24,219 nucleotides of DNA from Christensenella sp. UBA5327. GTDB lineage: Bacteria; Bacillota; Clostridia; Christensenellales; Aristaeellaceae. Positions 8,474-14,530 of the stretch are shown in pieces. The stretch spans positions 6,523-30,741 of the forward strand of contig DHQX01000049.1 in NCBI GenBank assembly GCA_002411105.1, in the 5' to 3' direction. The notes under the pieces were generated by a model, which was not told where the DNA came from, did no database searches, and saw only the letters and a list, made by a program, of their open reading frames with translations. A program made the position numbers and the translations under genes. Position 1 is the first letter of the stretch; each line of letters begins with the position of its first letter.

Positions 8474-9705
8474 AAATCCAGGATGTTGATCACTTTGATG
8501 CCGTCATAAGAATTGATAAAGCTTCTGTCCATGGAAAGCACGATTTTCTCATGATGGTCAGGGATTTGGTTAAGCGGCCTGAGCTCACGCTCACGCACCT
8601 CGGGCGTTGCCATGGATTCCGCCACCTGGATATAGACTTTGTGCTGAGGGCTTTGGGCCACAAAGTCCACCTCTGTTTCGCCCACCTTGCCAATCTGAAC
8701 CCGGTATTGCCGGCGGATTAGCTCCAGATACACCACGTTTTCCAGCACATGCCCTCTGTCCGCATCCCGCAGGCCCAGCAGCATGTTGCGAAAGCCCAAA
8801 TCCACAATGTAGTGCTTTCCCAGGGTTTTCAGCAGCTGCTTGCCTTTGATGTCATAGCGGCTGACCCCATAAAAGATATAGGCGTTTTCCAGCATCTCTA
8901 TGTATTTTGAAATGGTGCGCCCAGCTGCCCCTGCTTTGGTGAGGGCTTTGCCATTTTCTTCCAGCGCCCCTTCCTGGGCCAGCACCTTGCCAATGCTGTT
9001 AGGGGAGTTGATGCTGCCGATGTTGCCACTGAGAAAAGCCACGATTTTTTTCAGCAGCGCCTGATCGCTGATGTTGTTGTGCTCAAGGACATCCCGCAGG
9101 ATTACCGTGGCGTAGATGCCCTCCAAAGCCTCAAAGATACCCGGCAGGTTCAGATCAAACTGGCTTAAAACGGGCATGCCGCCAATTTGCAGGTATTTCT
9201 GGAATTTCTCCTCCACCGTGATGGCCTGGGGAAATTCATGAAAATCCAGAAATTCCCGGAATGAAAGGGGCAGCAGGCGAATTTCCACATAGCGTCCGGA
9301 GAGCAGGGTGGATAACTCAGAGGAGAGCAGGTAGGCATTGGAGCCGGTGATGGTGATATCCACATCAAAGTCCAGCCGGAAGGATTCGATGGCCCGTTCC
9401 CACTGGCTGACCGCTTGTATTTCATCCACCATCAGATAATGCCTGCCGGGCAGGGCCAGTAGTTCTTTCACATGCTCGTAAAAGGACAAATAATCCAAAA
9501 AACTGTGCTGGGTGAGGGATTCCATGTTCATGTGATGAAGATGGCTTTCAGGCACCCCCTCTTCCCGGAGGGCCTTGGCATATAGGAGCATCAGGGAGGA
9601 TTTGCCGCAGCGCCTCACCCCTGTGATGATTTTAACCAGATCTTTATCCCGATGGGCCAGCAAACGCGCCAAGGCTTCGGGCCGCTTGATCATCTTTTGC
9701 TTCAT
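8455..9705 (-). CDS. AAA ATPase with DUF4143 domain
   Basis: A 416-residue protein of the widespread prokaryotic family that joins an AAA_14-type ATPase to a C-terminal DUF4143 region. Walker A is GVRRCGKSS (29–37), Walker B is HYLMVDEIQAV, and TGSNAYLLSSELSTLLSGRY with LLPLSFREFL is the usual family block. Near the C-terminus, ETEVDFVA and VYIQVAES match the PD-(D/E)XK-like core of DUF4143. The cellular role of the family is unknown; members are sporadic and often laterally moved. The ATG at 9705 is chosen over an upstream in-frame start because AGGAGG lies four nt before it and a consensus promoter ends just upstream, so the leader is very short. The last codons and stop lie inside repeat A1. 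The gene is lower in GC than its neighbours and probably acquired. Confidence 0.9.
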   Translation of the reverse strand: MKQKMIKRPEALARLLAHRDKDLVKIITGVRRCGKSSLMLLYAKALREEGVPESHLHHMNMESLTQHSFLDYLSFYEHVKELLALPGRHYLMVDEIQAVSQWERAIESFRLDFDVDITITGSNAYLLSSELSTLLSGRYVEIRLLPLSFREFLDFHEFPQAITVEEKFQKYLQIGGMPVLSQFDLNLPGIFEALEGIYATVILRDVLEHNNISDQALLKKIVAFLSGNIGSINSPNSIGKVLAQEGALEENGKALTKAGAAGRTISKYIEMLENAYIFYGVSRYDIKGKQLLKTLGKHYIVDLGFRNMLLGLRDADRGHVLENVVYLELIRRQYRVQIGKVGETEVDFVAQSPQHKVYIQVAESMATPEVRERELRPLNQIPDHHEKIVLSMDRSFINSYDGIKVINILDFLLDMV

Positions 9706-9721
9706 ATTCCCTCCTGGCATC

Positions 9722-9750
9722 AGCATAGCGAAAAACGCAAACCCTGTCAA
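9722..9750 (-). promoter_or_regulatory. Strong promoter of the DUF4143 ATPase gene
   Basis: On the minus strand TTGACA (9745–9750), a 17-bp spacer and TATGCT (9722–9727) give a near-consensus vegetative promoter. Transcription would start near 9715, only about 10 nt before the ATG at 9705, so the ribosome-binding site lies at the very 5' end of the mRNA. Since no terminator lies between the ATPase gene and mutS, this promoter may also feed mutS. Confidence 0.75.
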
Positions 9751-9766
9751 TCTTTTTGACTTTCAT

Positions 9767-9791
9767 GTCTGAAAAACAAAATAATTCAGAC
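9767..9791. promoter_or_regulatory. Inverted repeat upstream of the ATPase promoter
   Basis: GTCTGAA (9767–9773) and TTCAGAC (9785–9791) form a 7-bp inverted repeat with an 11-nt A-rich spacer. It lies 17 bp upstream of the -35 in an AT-rich stretch that also repeats ACTTTC three times (around 9760, 9791 and 9799). It could be a binding site for a regulator of the ATPase gene; none is known. Confidence 0.3.
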
Positions 9792-9820
9792 TTTCGTACT
9801 TTCAAGTCATAAATTCCAAA

Positions 9821-9857
9821 CAAAAAGAAGTTTTGGACTTTAATTTCTAAAACTTCT
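9821..9857 (-). terminator. Rho-independent terminator after truncated ylbF copy B1
   Basis: Read on the minus strand, AGAAGTTTT (9849–9857) pairs with AAAACTTCT (9826–9834) across a 14-nt loop and is followed by a run of T. It sits just after the stop codon of the ylbF-tail copy at 9875–9912. Its layout and much of its sequence match the terminator at 10842–10879, so the two are probably duplicates that have since diverged. Confidence 0.75.
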
Positions 9858-9873
9858 AGATTAAACGACTTCC

Positions 9874-9912
9874 TTATCTCACTGAACAGCCCTGGCAGCC
9901 AGCGCAGCCGCC
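9874..9912 (-). pseudogene. Second copy of the ylbF 3' end (repeat B, copy 1)
   Basis: Positions 9875–9912 equal 10900–10937 at all 38 bases. Read on the minus strand in the ylbF frame it gives GGCAGCQGCSVR and then TAA, the same Cys-rich tail as the intact gene but with TAA in place of TAG. Nothing of the remaining ylbF gene is present: two bases away the sequence switches to a copy of the mutS promoter (A2). It is a gene fragment left by a duplication, with no start codon of its own. Confidence 0.85.
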
Positions 9913-9914
9913 CT

Positions 9915-9952
9915 CTCCTGTGTGATGGGTGGATTATACCATATCAAGCAAA
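9915..9952. repeat. Direct repeat A, copy 2 (duplicate mutS promoter)
   Basis: This is identical to 8436–8473 over 38 bp. On the minus strand it carries the extended -10 TGGTATAAT (9933–9941) and AGGAG (9915–9919), but no gene start follows. Two bases later the ylbF-tail fragment begins, and about 60 bp further is a terminator. If active it would make an RNA of roughly 70–105 nt with no evident open reading frame. Confidence 0.9.
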
Positions 9953-9959
9953 GCGCAGA

Positions 9960-9983
9960 AAAACGCATATTAGACTGCGTTTT
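9960..9983 (-). terminator. Terminator after the methyltransferase gene
   Basis: On the minus strand AAAACGCA (9976–9983) pairs with TGCGTTTT (9960–9967) over an 8-nt loop, with the T run partly in the stem and extended by one T. It lies about 20 nt past the methyltransferase stop. The symmetrical A/T ends would let it work in both directions. Confidence 0.6.
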
Positions 9984-10001
9984 ACTAAGCAGGCCGGTTT
10001 T

Positions 10002-10784
10002 TTACGACGATAACTTGATGCACAGATTTGCTATGTAATCCGCCCCATACTTCGTCAGCCTGTTTCTGGCGTCTTTGGATTCGTAAAAATCAATCATGGC
10101 GAAGCCTTGGGCTAACTGCCCCCGTATTTGCTCCTCTAAGGTGTGGCTGAATTCATAACCATATTCCGGATCTATCGTGATATCTCCCTGGGCCTCAAGT
10201 TTTCTTGGGTTAAACGGCAAGCTGTATTGCAGCCGCAGTTCCTGATCCGGATGATCCCACACCACATCCAAATCATACATATAAATCCAGGGGTTCATAT
10301 AGCCAACCATCAACAAGCCACCCCTTTTAAGCACCCTGTATGACTCTTTCCACATGTTTTCCAAGTCTTCGATGTAGACATTGGAGACAGGACAAAAAAC
10401 GATGTCAAAACGCTGGTCTTCAAAAGGAAAGGCTTCTGTCATATCAGCCAATACTGTTTTTATATCAAGGCCTTCCCGGTCAGCGACCAATCTGTCCGAC
10501 GCCAACTGCGCTTCTGAAAAATCCATAATCGTTGTGTCAAAGCCTTTCACAGCAAACAGCGGCCCCTGTTGTCCGCCGCCACAGGCTAAGCCCAGGATTT
10601 TATTCCCTTTCGCTTTTTCAAACCACCAGGCCGGAACAGTCCGGCCGACCGTAAGGCCCACTTCAATGGGTTTGTCCCTGGCTTGCATCAATGCTTCATG
10701 GCTGATGGGGATGGTATACGGATTTCCCTTTTTCCTGGCGACCTGATTCCATCTGTTTTGGTTAAACGCAATGCAATCCTTCAT
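10002..10784 (-). CDS. Class I SAM-dependent methyltransferase
   Basis: A 260-residue soluble protein with a Rossmann-type methyltransferase core. Motif I is LGLACGGGQQG (64–74), the acidic residue ending strand 2 is D88 (MDFSEAQL), then come ADMTEAFPF (about 113–121) and a strand FDIVFCPVSN, with VLKRGGLLMVGYMNPW as the post-motif region. This resembles small-molecule methyltransferases of the UbiE/Methyltransf_11 type; no substrate can be assigned. The ATG at 10784 has AAGGGG eight nt upstream. Its coding sequence is visibly more AT-rich than miaB or mutS. It has its own extended -10 promoter and terminator and lies between the intact ylbF end and a duplicate mutS promoter, so it is probably an acquired gene. 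Confidence 0.87.
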   Translation of the reverse strand: MKDCIAFNQNRWNQVARKKGNPYTIPISHEALMQARDKPIEVGLTVGRTVPAWWFEKAKGNKILGLACGGGQQGPLFAVKGFDTTIMDFSEAQLASDRLVADREGLDIKTVLADMTEAFPFEDQRFDIVFCPVSNVYIEDLENMWKESYRVLKRGGLLMVGYMNPWIYMYDLDVVWDHPDQELRLQYSLPFNPRKLEAQGDITIDPEYGYEFSHTLEEQIRGQLAQGFAMIDFYESKDARNRLTKYGADYIANLCIKLSS

Positions 10785-10833
10785 CGTTTTGTCCCCTTAA
10801 AACATTATTCTCCCCTGTCATTGGCGCGGATAC

Positions 10834-10842
10834 ATTATATCA
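10834..10842 (-). promoter_or_regulatory. Extended -10 promoter of the methyltransferase gene
   Basis: TGATATAAT on the minus strand fits the extended -10 pattern TGnTATAAT. It begins right at the T tract of the ylbF terminator, so transcription restarts where the previous transcript ends. No recognisable -35 is present. The leader would be about 45 nt. Confidence 0.5.
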
Positions 10843-10879
10843 AAAAAAGAAGTTCTGGACTTCGCTTTCCAAAACTTCT
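10842..10879 (-). terminator. Rho-independent terminator after ylbF
   Basis: On the minus strand AGAAGTTTTGGA (10868–10879) pairs with TCCAGAACTTCT (10848–10859) with one G·U pair, an 8-nt loop and seven T. On the plus strand the same pair would be an A·C mismatch, so it is built for minus-strand transcripts. It isolates the TIGR03960–ylbF operon from mutS. Confidence 0.85.
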
Positions 10880-10898
10880 GTAGGTAAAAAGTTTTAGA

Positions 10899-11306
10899 CT
10901 ATCTCACTGAACAGCCCTGGCAGCCAGCGCAGCCGCCTTCGCCGCAGCCTTCGTCCTCATCCTCGCCCTGCAGGGCGATTTGGAGCACCCGGTTCACCTG
11001 GGCCATCAGGGCGTTGAAGCTGGCCCGGGCCGCTTCCAGATCGCGAATCTCCGGGCGGTTATTGAGCTGCTCCTCCAGGGCATCCAGGTCGCGCCGCAGG
11101 TTATCAGCGGCCACGTCGCCGCCTTCTTCCCCCATGTCAAGCGCTTCCAGCTGCTCCCTGAGGTCGGAATATTCGCCGTAGATGTCGGTGATGTCCGCGT
11201 CTTCCATGGCGGCCTGCTCCAGCTTTACCATCTGGGTAAAGGGTTCGCTCTGCGCCAGCATCTCGCCCAGCTCCCGGGCTTTCTCCATAATCTGTTCCAT
11301 GCTCAT
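10899..11306 (-). CDS. YlbF/YmcA family protein with Cys-rich tail
   Basis: A 135-residue, mostly helical, highly charged protein of the Com_YlbF family, related to B. subtilis RicF (YlbF) and RicA (YmcA). Those work with YaaT in a complex that influences sporulation, competence, biofilm formation and mRNA processing and carries Fe–S clusters. The first 110 residues look like the coiled-coil helical domain. The C-terminus has CGEGGCAGCQGC, five cysteines that could bind a cluster or metal. The ATG at 11306 overlaps the miaB stop as ATGA, with AAAGG eight nt upstream. Adjacency to miaB matches B. subtilis ymcA. Its last 38 bp plus stop are duplicated at 9875–9912. Which of RicA or RicF it corresponds to cannot be decided. 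Confidence 0.85.
   Translation of the reverse strand: MSMEQIMEKARELGEMLAQSEPFTQMVKLEQAAMEDADITDIYGEYSDLREQLEALDMGEEGGDVAADNLRRDLDALEEQLNNRPEIRDLEAARASFNALMAQVNRVLQIALQGEDEDEGCGEGGCAGCQGCSVR
10900..10937. repeat. Direct repeat B, copy 2 (end of ylbF gene)
   Basis: These 38 bp are identical to 9875–9912 in the same orientation. This copy is the functional 3' end of the ylbF-like gene. Identity ends inside the coding region on one side and in the stop codon (TAG here, TAA in the copy) on the other. Confidence 0.95.
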
Positions 11307-12709
11307 GTGTTGATCCTTTCTCCTTTTAGCGTGTTGCTGCCCTGTCCTGTGATCAGGACAGGGATGATCTGTCCGGTGAGGGATTCCTCCCCCTCAAAGT
11401 TTACCCCAATGTTGCGCCCGGTCTTTCCAGTCACTTGCCCGCGGCCCCTTTTGGCGGGGCCTTCCACCAGCACCTGGGCGGCGGTGCCGATGAGGCTTTC
11501 AAATACCTCCCGGGTGATGTCCTCCTGGGCCTTGATCAGGCGGGTGATGCGGTCCCGGGCAATGGCAGGGGAAACACGCCCGGGCAGTTCAGCTGCCACA
11601 GTGCCAGTCCGGGGGCTGAAGATAAAGGTGAAGGCGCTGTCGTAGCGGGTGCGGCGCACCAAGTCCAGGGTTTCGTCAAAGTCCGCCTCGGTTTCGCCGG
11701 GGTAGGCCACAATCAGGTCGGTGGTGAGGCCGATGTGGGGCATGGCCTGGCGCAGGGCGCGCACCCGCTCGTCATAGCGCTCCCTGGTGTAGCGCCGGTT
11801 CATGGCAGAAAGCATTCGGTCGCTGCCCGACTGGGCCGGCAGGTGCAGGTGGGGGCAGACGGCGGGGTTGCGAGCCATTTCGGCAATCAGCTCATCAGAC
11901 AAATCCTTGGGGTTGCTGGTCATAAACCTGAGGCGCTGGATGCCGGTTTCCTCATGCAGCGCGCGCAGCAAGGTCGGAAACCGGGGGCCTGCTCCATCTG
12001 TGCCAAAGGAGTTCACGTTTTGCCCCAGCAGCATGATTTCCTTCACCCCGTCATTCACCAGCCCCTTGGCCTCTGCCACGATGTCACTCAGCTGCCGGGA
12101 GCGCTCCCGCCCGCGGACCGAGGGCACCACACAGTAGGAGCAGAAGTTGTCACAGCCGTACATCACCGTCACATAGGCCATGAAGGGGGACTTGCGCATA
12201 ACCGGCATCCCCTCATACAGGGTGCTGTCCTCTCCCCGGGCAAATGCGGCCTCCCGCCGCCCCTCCAGCGCGTGCATAATGCGCTCTGGCAGCCGGTAAA
12301 TCTCCCCCGGCCCGCAGGTGAAATCCACGTGGCGGTGCTTGTCCCGCAGCTTCCCCGCGGCACCCCCCTGCTGCACCATGCAGCCCATCACACCCACCAG
12401 GGTTTGGGGCCTTTTCTTTTTGATCTCTTTTGTAAAGATGATATGGCCCATGGCCCGGCGCTCGGCATTGTCCCGGATGCAGCAGGTGTTGAACAGGATC
12501 AGATCGGCATGCTCCTGATCCTGTTCGGCTTTCATGCCCATGTCCCTGAGGATACCGGCGATGGTCTCCGAATCGTGGCTGTTCATCTGGCAGCCAAAGG
12601 TGGTGAGGTGGTAGCTCTTGGGCGCGTCAGGCCGGGCGGCGATCTGCCGGGCCAGGCCGCGCTGGGCCATCACCTCCTGGGCGCTGATGGTGGTGGTGTT
12701 ATCGCGCAT
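11303..12709 (-). CDS. miaB: tRNA-2-methylthio-N6-dimethylallyladenosine synthase
   Basis: MiaB is a radical SAM methylthiotransferase that converts i6A37, made by MiaA, to ms2i6A37 in tRNA. The 468-residue protein has the N-terminal UPF0004 cluster cysteines in FGCQMNS (C40), NTCCIRDNAE (C76) and VMGCMVQQ (C110), which hold the auxiliary [4Fe-4S] cluster. The radical SAM motif is YGCDNFCSYC (C186, C190, C193), and a TRAM domain occupies the last 65 residues or so. The ATG at 12709 was chosen over a longer frame reaching 12787, because the longer one lies inside the upstream gene and lacks family similarity at its N-terminus. AGGAGG precedes the ATG by 12 nt. It overlaps the upstream RNase gene by 11 nt and the next gene by 4. 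Confidence 0.96.
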   Translation of the reverse strand: MRDNTTTISAQEVMAQRGLARQIAARPDAPKSYHLTTFGCQMNSHDSETIAGILRDMGMKAEQDQEHADLILFNTCCIRDNAERRAMGHIIFTKEIKKKRPQTLVGVMGCMVQQGGAAGKLRDKHRHVDFTCGPGEIYRLPERIMHALEGRREAAFARGEDSTLYEGMPVMRKSPFMAYVTVMYGCDNFCSYCVVPSVRGRERSRQLSDIVAEAKGLVNDGVKEIMLLGQNVNSFGTDGAGPRFPTLLRALHEETGIQRLRFMTSNPKDLSDELIAEMARNPAVCPHLHLPAQSGSDRMLSAMNRRYTRERYDERVRALRQAMPHIGLTTDLIVAYPGETEADFDETLDLVRRTRYDSAFTFIFSPRTGTVAAELPGRVSPAIARDRITRLIKAQEDITREVFESLIGTAAQVLVEGPAKRGRGQVTGKTGRNIGVNFEGEESLTGQIIPVLITGQGSNTLKGERINT

Positions 12710-13868
12710 GGGCGCTGTCTTCCTCCTGAATAAGTCCGGTATAGCCGCTGCCACCGCAGTGGGGGCAGGGGGCCAGGGTCTGGGCATGGAGCGCCTCCGC
12801 CGTCTTCTTGCGGGTCAGCTCCATAATACCCAGCTGGGTAAAGCCATGCACCACGGTTTTCACCGGGTCATGGGCCAGTGCCTCCGATAAAGCGTCCTGC
12901 ACCCGTTGCCGGGAGGTCTCGTCTTTCATGTCGATGAAGTCAATCAGGATGATGCCGCCCAGGTTCCTAAGCCGCATCAGCCTGGCCGCCTCGCTGGCCG
13001 CCTCCAGGTTGGTTTTGAGGATGATGTCCGCCCCTTTCAGGCTGTTTTTGCCGGTGTTCACGTCCATCACCGTGCCCGCCTCGCAGGGGTCGATCACCAG
13101 GGTGCCGCCCGAGGGCAAGTATACCCGGCGGCGCAGGGCCAGATACAACTGGTGGGACACATTGTACAGCGCAAAGGGGTCAGCGCTTTCCTCTGCCGGA
13201 ATGCCCAGGCTTTGGGCCCGCTTGAGGTCATCGGTCAAAATGCGCTGGGGCAGGGGTTTTTCCTCCCGCAGGATGTGCGTGAGGGGGGATGGGGCTGCCA
13301 GCAGCAGCTGCGGGGCAGAGGCGGCCCTGGCTTTTTCTTCAATAGCCTGCCAGGTGGCCATTAGCGCGTCAACATCCGCCTGGATCTCCGCTTCTTCCGC
13401 GTCCTGGGCCGCCTGGCGCAGCACCAGGCCCATGCCCTGGGGCCGCAGCTTCACCGCCAGCCGGGTGAGGGCCAGTTTATCCGCCTTTTCCATCCTGTTG
13501 GAGGCGTGGGCCACCTGGCCCTTTGGCAGCAGCATCCCATAGCGCCCAGGCAGGGCGATGTCCGCCGTCAGAAAGGCGGCCTTGTTGCCCTGGGGCGGTT
13601 TTTTCACCTGCACAATGAGAAGGTCGCCGCCCTTGGGCCGGGTGCCGCCCGGAATCTCACCAAAGGGCAGGTAGCCGGAGGCGCCGCCCGGCAAATCGAT
13701 AAACAGCGCCTCCAGGTTTTTGAGCACCCGGCCTGCCCGCCCCACAAACACCGCCTCAGGGACGATCTCCGCCTGGGAGGCGAGGGGGAAATAGGCCACC
13801 AGGCGGCCCTCCTGCGTGATGGCCGCCGCGGGCTTATCCCCCCGGCTTCTGATCACCAGCTCTTTCAC
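12699..13868 (-). CDS. rng: RNase E/G-family ribonuclease, short form
   Basis: A 389-residue endoribonuclease of the Rne/Rng family, which cleaves single-stranded A/U-rich RNA in mRNA decay and rRNA or tRNA maturation. An S1-like region lies at about 38–95 (FVGRAGRVLKNLEALFIDLP). The DNase I-like catalytic region contains VIDPCEAGTVMDVNTG (258–273) and GGIILIDFIDM (304–314) with the metal-binding aspartates. The Zn-link CPHC is at 368–371. The protein ends 18 residues after the Zn-link, so the small tetramerisation domain seen in E. coli RNase E/G (489 residues for RNase G) is absent. Translation starts at GTG 13868, overlapping the previous stop as GTGA. Its partners TIGR03960 and TIGR03936 commonly lie beside rng in Clostridia. 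Confidence 0.92.
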   Translation of the reverse strand: MKELVIRSRGDKPAAAITQEGRLVAYFPLASQAEIVPEAVFVGRAGRVLKNLEALFIDLPGGASGYLPFGEIPGGTRPKGGDLLIVQVKKPPQGNKAAFLTADIALPGRYGMLLPKGQVAHASNRMEKADKLALTRLAVKLRPQGMGLVLRQAAQDAEEAEIQADVDALMATWQAIEEKARAASAPQLLLAAPSPLTHILREEKPLPQRILTDDLKRAQSLGIPAEESADPFALYNVSHQLYLALRRRVYLPSGGTLVIDPCEAGTVMDVNTGKNSLKGADIILKTNLEAASEAARLMRLRNLGGIILIDFIDMKDETSRQRVQDALSEALAHDPVKTVVHGFTQLGIMELTRKKTAEALHAQTLAPCPHCGGSGYTGLIQEEDSAHAR

Positions 13869-14530
13869 GGCTTTTCCAGGGGGGCGAAATGGTCATCCAA
13901 TAGCTGCAGCCTCCTGATGTCACAGCCCGGCACCGGGATGCCCGCGGTTTGGGCCAGGGAGATCAGCAGCTGGTCGGGCTTGGCGGTCAACTGCTGGTTT
14001 AATGCCAGGGTGGCCACCAGCTCCCCGTTTTTCACCAGCAGGTTGAAGATGCCGGGGCGCAGGTCGTCTGGCCTTTCGCCGGATTTGGTTTTTCGGATGT
14101 AGGGGATGCTCTCCCGGGCCAAAAACGCGGGCAGGGCAGCCACCAGGGCGTCAAAGCCCCCCTCCTCGCCTTCCCTTTTTGAAAAGGCGTACTGGGCAGC
14201 AAACACCCGGGCCATGGCCGCCGGGGCATCGTCAGGCAGGGGGATCGCCTCCACCGCCACCAGCCCTTTGGGCAGGGCCTTTTCCATGCGGTGCATAAAA
14301 TCCGCCGGTGACACGGGCAGGGCCAGGGGAATTTCGGCGATCTCCCGCTCCCCCGGGATGCCCACCGAAAGCGGCGCCGCGAAGCTCAGGATGATGTGCG
14401 GGTTAAAGCCCTGGGAGTAGCTGGCCGGAAGCCCGCTGCGCCTGAGCGCCCGCTGCATGGTGCGCTGCAAATCCAGGTGGCCGATAAAGCGCAGCGCCCG
14501 GCTCTTTTCAAACACAAACAGCATTTTCAT
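13865..14530 (-). CDS. TIGR03936/DUF2344 radical SAM-linked protein
   Basis: A 221-residue protein of the DUF2344 family. The start MLFVFEKSRALRFIGHLDLQ and ALRRSGLPASYSQGFNPH are the typical conserved segments. The family is almost always next to, or fused to, TIGR03960 radical SAM proteins and near RNase E/G, which suggests a role in RNA metabolism, but no activity is established. The ATG at 14530 was chosen because it overlaps the upstream stop as ATGA and has GAGGGGG ten nt upstream; an ATG at 14539 lies too close to that site. Confidence 0.88.
   Translation of the reverse strand: MKMLFVFEKSRALRFIGHLDLQRTMQRALRRSGLPASYSQGFNPHIILSFAAPLSVGIPGEREIAEIPLALPVSPADFMHRMEKALPKGLVAVEAIPLPDDAPAAMARVFAAQYAFSKREGEEGGFDALVAALPAFLARESIPYIRKTKSGERPDDLRPGIFNLLVKNGELVATLALNQQLTAKPDQLLISLAQTAGIPVPGCDIRRLQLLDDHFAPLEKP

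Noticed and set aside
9875..9952. CRISPR-like repeats
   Set aside because: Only two copies of each of two different repeats, with gene-sized spacing.
8436..10937. Insertion sequence, integron or composite transposon
   Set aside because: The repeats are direct and derived from adjacent host genes; no transposase, integrase, terminal inverted repeats or attC-like structure is present.
11435..12733. A 432-codon plus-strand frame opposite miaB
   Set aside because: Antisense shadow of miaB, with no ribosome-binding site or known motifs.
12710..12787. A 26-residue extension of MiaB
   Set aside because: It falls within the RNase gene and does not look like a MiaB N-terminus; ATG 12709 has AGGAGG upstream.
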